Source: Delphinus delphis
Lineage: Eukaryota; Chordata; Mammalia; Artiodactyla; Delphinidae
Assembly (NCBI RefSeq): GCF_949987515.2
Contig: NC_082689.1
Location: forward strand, 4,530,001-4,594,000
Reading direction: 5' to 3'
Length of the DNA stretch: 64,000 nucleotides
The notes under the pieces are model-generated. The model was not told the DNA's origin and did no database searches. It worked only from the letters and a program-made list of their open reading frames with translations. The translations under genes and the position numbers were made by a program. Shown one piece after another: positions 60,531-64,000 of this stretch. The number at the start of each line of letters is the position of its first letter. Positions within the stretch are counted from its first letter, which is position 1.

Positions 60531-62670
60531 CGTCTGCATCACTATTACTGAATCTTTACTCGCAGGGATTTTTGTGTTAAAATACAGGGAGGCTGTGACT
60601 TTCATAGCTTAACAGGGAGGCACGGGAGAGCTGATCTTTGTCGCTGGGAAGCCCTTGGCCCCCACTGTTTGTCCCGTCCACGCTGCAGGTAGGAATTTCA
60701 CCCACGGGTGCCCACGTCTGAAGCTGCTCTGGGTTCCCAGCCTGGGGTATCTACCAGGTCCCCAGGTTTAGGGGTTCTCACCAGTGACTGTCCCATAAAA
60801 CGTGTTCCCTTCTCAGGACCCAGAGTCACCACTCAGACCTGTTTGCACGGCTTCTAGATGTTATGAATGAGGACAGGAGACAGACGAGATCCCAAGGGAT
60901 GGTGTCATCTGGTTGTTGTTGTTGCTGTGTGTTTTTACCACGGGCTGTGTCTCCTGATGTCTAACTCTACAGCAGTTGTATTTAGATAAGCGTAATCCTC
61001 CCCTGTTCCAATCTGTCTTTTACACAGATATGCTTAGAAATACTCTGTAGTTTATTTTGTGTTAGCTTTTATAATTGATGTTTGACTGAGCATTAGGAAA
61101 CTTTGGTACCAAGTGGAATGACTTGATAGTAATAAAATTACAGAAATAACAGTAATAAAGCTACAGAAGAGAAAGTGTCCACCATATGCCAGAAGAGTTT
61201 CTTCCAAGTGATTTGTACACATTCTTGTCCTTATTTCTCATAGCAGCTTGAGAAGGAAATCTTTCTACTCCCACTTTTACCTTAGATGGGTTCAGGTTCA
61301 AATAAACCCACCAAGGAAGTAGCAGTGTAGACGCAGGAGGAAGATGTTGCTTTAGGCAAATTTGGGGGCCCCCGTGGCCCTTGCTGGTCTCACTGAAGCT
61401 CTCATCCCTTGATGGCTAACCTTCCACCGTTGGAAGACACCACAGGCCCCATGATAACATGCACCCCTTCCCAGCAACTCAGCTCACCTTGGGGCCAAGG
61501 ATCTCCTGCCAAGGAGGACAGTGGAGGCACATTGTTGGAATAACTCGTGGCCCCAAAAGCCAGACTCTGATGTGGGTCCTAGTTACGTTCCAAGTCATTC
61601 TATCCCTTGACAGTCATTGGACCTTTTCATCTCATCAGGTACTTTTGGATCAATGTAGTTGGATGCTGCAGTCACGTCACACACCTGACAGTGCTCAGAT
61701 CATGCAGTAAATCTTCAGTTGTTTAAACACTGTTTCAAATATTCCTCAAAGAAGGTCAAAATGCTCTAGAGACATCTGGCCAGATCTTCTCAGTACCGCG
61801 GCTGGTTCTGATACGGAAGGCCTTACCCTGTCTGCATCCTTCCTCACTGTCTGGATGGATAGAACTAAACACACCACAGCAAGTCTCATTTATTTCCCTG
61901 GAGCCTCTCTTGACAGAATAGACATAGTTCTCAAAGTGTAATCTCGTCTCAAATGTTGTATGGAAGACCATCCTATCTCTAAGGTTACGTAAACATCAGG
62001 GATAATTTCATAATTCATCTTCACAGCATCCCTGTGTTCTAAGTGAAATCTCCCGGTCACCCCAGGTCCCACTGACCCACACAACAACAGGACACCCATC
62101 TGGTAGATCTGTTAATCTGGCTGTTTTTCCATTGTTGGGGGCAGAGAATAAAGGGTCCAGTTGCTCTGTCTAATAGGACGTGTGGGACAGTGTCTTACAC
62201 CCAATGGGAACCGAGCCCAGCCATGGCTGATAGAAATTGGACTCTGTGTTCCAATTCCACGCATAAAAATCATGTAAGAAATGAACTTTATAGCTCAAAG
62301 AAGTCCGACTCCTACTTAGCCAAATGCCATAGACACCCACGTAAATTTCCAATGTTGGAAGATTTTGAACATCTTTGAAGGTACCACCCTAAAACTATAC
62401 TGACCCTAGTTTAATTTTTCCTTGTCAATTCAAGGGGCTCGTAGTCTGCAGACCTCAGGGCCATCCACGTGCATCCCTTATGCTTGAAAATCCCTCGGGG
62501 CAGAGCATTTGGTCAGGTGGCTTCCTGCTCATTTGAATTACAAATCGGAGCAGACCTCCTGTGCTCTCCTTTCTTGGTGAGCCACCGCTTTGTCCTGGGA
62601 ACTGGGTCAATGCTGCTTTCTCTGTGGTGACTCCTGTTCTCTGTCTTTTCCATCACTTTGGATACAACAG

Positions 62671-62909
62671 TTTTGTGGAAAGAAATCATTCAGCGCCACG
62701 GCGGAGTCATCACCGGTGCCCTGAGTGTCAGTTGCTTGGCAAAGATCACCGACGGCTTCACCCAGGGCCACATCGTCCAGGTGGTGAAGGAGGTGCTCAC
62801 GGAGCGCAGAATCCGGCAGCAATCTCACAAGCCGCTCACCGCCCTCGAGTTCATCCCGCCTCTCACCAGCATGAGTCCCGTCTACCAAGAGGAAGAAGAG
62901 AGCTTTAAG
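62671..62909 (+). CDS. IQCA1: IQCA1 exon (C-terminal AAA lid), window exon 7
   Basis: A 239-base exon, phase 1 in and phase 0 out. With the previous G it encodes [20 protein letters not shown], then [19 protein letters not shown] and a C-terminal part ending EEEESFK. The '[13 protein letters not shown]' helix is the small helical lid of AAA proteins (sensor-2 region), where the classical G-A-R pattern is replaced by T-Q-G-H. The acceptor is 'atacaacag', the donor 'aaggtaaac'. The gene continues to the right, out of the window; the remaining C-terminal exons are not present by 64000. An overlapping frame on the same strand (62561-62908) is open but is a shadow. Confidence 0.96.
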
Positions 62910-63170
62910 GTAAACGCAACGCCTACCTGGCCAGGTCCTAGCAGCAAACACTTGTCACGTCACCTCCTCCCTCCAGTCCCCTGGGATTCATGCATTTGGA
63001 CTCTACCATACCCAGTAAAATTTAGAAACTCGAAATTTGGGGGCCACAGTATTTTTCTGGCCTTAGCAGTAAAGCACGTCTTCCAAATTTTAGGAAAATT
63101 GTGATCCATGACCTTATAAATGAACAGCCAAATTGCAGAACTGAGTAGCAGCTTCAAAACCATTGGATTT

Positions 63171-63171
<1 letters not shown>

Positions 63172-63211
<40 letters not shown>
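63172..63211. repeat. (CA)n microsatellite
   Basis: Perfect run of about 20 CA units. Confidence 0.97.
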
Positions 63212-63212
<1 letters not shown>

Positions 63213-63404
63213 CTCTCTTGGTTCTCACTGGGTTTTACTTCATAATTCACGTAATGGAACAAGTTTTGCATGGAAAAAAACAGTCCCTAAACAGTGTACT
63301 TCCAGCCAATGCTACTTTTGCTCCATATTTGCCCTGGTACACGTCATCTTCTAGTACACTTGCGATAGGAAATCACAAGAAAATTCGCCAACATTTAGTT
63401 TTCG

Positions 63405-63619
63405 TTTTTTTTTTTTTTTTTTTTTTTGCAGTACACGGGCCTCTCACTGTTGTGGCCTCTCCCGTTGCGGAGCACAGGCTCCGGATGCGCAGGCTCAGCG
63501 GCCACGGCTCACGGGCCCAGCCGCTCCGCGGCATGTGGGATCCTCCCGGACCGGGGAACGAACCCGCATCCCCTGCATCGGCAGGTGGACTCCCAACCAC
63601 TGCGCCACCAGGGAAGCCC
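63405..63619 (-). mobile_element. CHR-type SINE, short form (copy 10)
   Basis: A T run of about 23, 'gcagtacacgggcctctcac' and the end 'ccagggaagcc'. The target-site duplication is 'tagttttcg' (63396-63404) against 'tagtttttg' (63620-63628). Confidence 0.92.
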
Positions 63620-64000
63620 TAGTTTTTGCATTTTTGAACACACTCTGATATGTTCACGGAACTTTTTAGATCTGGAGGAAGCTTTGAGAATTAACTCTTC
63701 ATATCCCTCGATATGGGAGGAAAAGAACTAGCCAAGAGTGATGTGCCTTTTCCAGGTACAATGAGTTTTACAGCCTTCGTCCCCAAGGCCCAGGCCAGCA
63801 GGCAACCCCTCCAAATCCTGTGAATAAGAATGAGTACAGTTGTGTTCTCTTTCTGAACCTAAAGGTAGTTTTCTTGGCCAACTGGGAAAAAAAGGGAGGA
63901 GAACTGTATCCATGCAATTATATCCACCACCATCTTAGCCATGCAGTCACCAGAGAGAGAGTTGTAATTCCCATTCAAGCCTCTTGTCTCTGAAAGCCTG

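Larger units (their letters stand above)
55290..62670 (+). other. IQCA1: IQCA1 intron (7.4 kb, GC-AG)
   Basis: Phase 1; it ends 'ggatacaacag', with a weak pyrimidine tract immediately before the AG (the stronger tract lies at 62621-62650). It contains a MIR, an unassigned old repeat, the 38-bp minisatellite, a SINE and two antisense L1 tails. The stretches 57100-57720, 57800-58270, 58500-58940, 59450-60300 and 60540-62660 hold nothing I can name with confidence. Confidence 0.75.
62910..64000 (+). other. IQCA1: IQCA1 intron (start), continuing past the window
   Basis: Phase 0, donor 'gtaaac'. It contains a CA repeat and a SINE. I saw no further exon before the window ends. Confidence 0.75.

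Noticed and set aside
62561..62908. 115-codon frame overlapping window exon 7 on the same strand
   Set aside because: It starts in the intron and reads the exon out of the IQCA1 frame; the conserved frame is the one joined to exon 6.

Overview
The window is vertebrate nuclear DNA, almost certainly from a cetacean. Ten tRNA-derived SINEs of the cetacean CHR type are present, along with several LINE-1 3' ends of the cetartiodactyl type. Nine of the ten SINEs have the short form, in which the central block is missing and the tRNA-like body runs straight into poly(A). I recall that form as the deletion subtype best known from toothed whales, so an odontocete is my best guess.

The only convincing host gene is a central piece of IQCA1 (DRC11, IQ motif containing with AAA domain 1) on the + strand. 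Seven consecutive coding exons (15463-15515, 18939-19021, 26676-26783, 30937-31136, 44733-44819, 55112-55289, 62671-62909) join in one open frame of exactly 948 bp (316 codons), with compatible intron phases at every junction. They encode the end of a lysine-rich linker, the region before the AAA domain, the Walker A exon, the Walker B-like exon, the sensor-1 exon and the C-terminal lid of the AAA module. The protein is a subunit of the nexin-dynein regulatory complex of motile cilia and flagella. The 5' exons (IQ motif region) and the 3' exons lie outside the window. Six introns have GT-AG ends; the intron after exon 6 in the window appears to be GC-AG.

Layout: 1-14610 is a stack of nested LINE-1s. 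Old L1 copies are cut by a younger, nearly complete L1 (8050-14345) bounded by a 12-bp target-site duplication. That L1 is itself interrupted by a long-form SINE in ORF1 and by a 174-bp truncated L1 tail in ORF2. The stretch 15463-31136 carries the first four exons, HAL1/L1 remnants, an MLT1-type LTR and a 96-bp minisatellite that stays in frame inside a 322-codon ORF. The stretch 31137-55111 holds two large introns with an antisense old L1, several MIRs, two L2 pieces, a 340-codon intronic ORF of unknown meaning, and another old L1. The stretch 55112-64000 carries the last two exons, a 38-bp minisatellite of exactly seven units, two antisense L1 tails and two SINEs.

I found no CRISPR array, operon, structural RNA gene or sign of an undescribed multi-gene system. 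The observations most worth checking are the GC-AG intron, the altered AAA catalytic motifs, the nested retroelement order, the two long intronic ORFs and a triplicated splice-acceptor-like decamer. Repeat family names come from memory of consensus sequences and were not checked with software.
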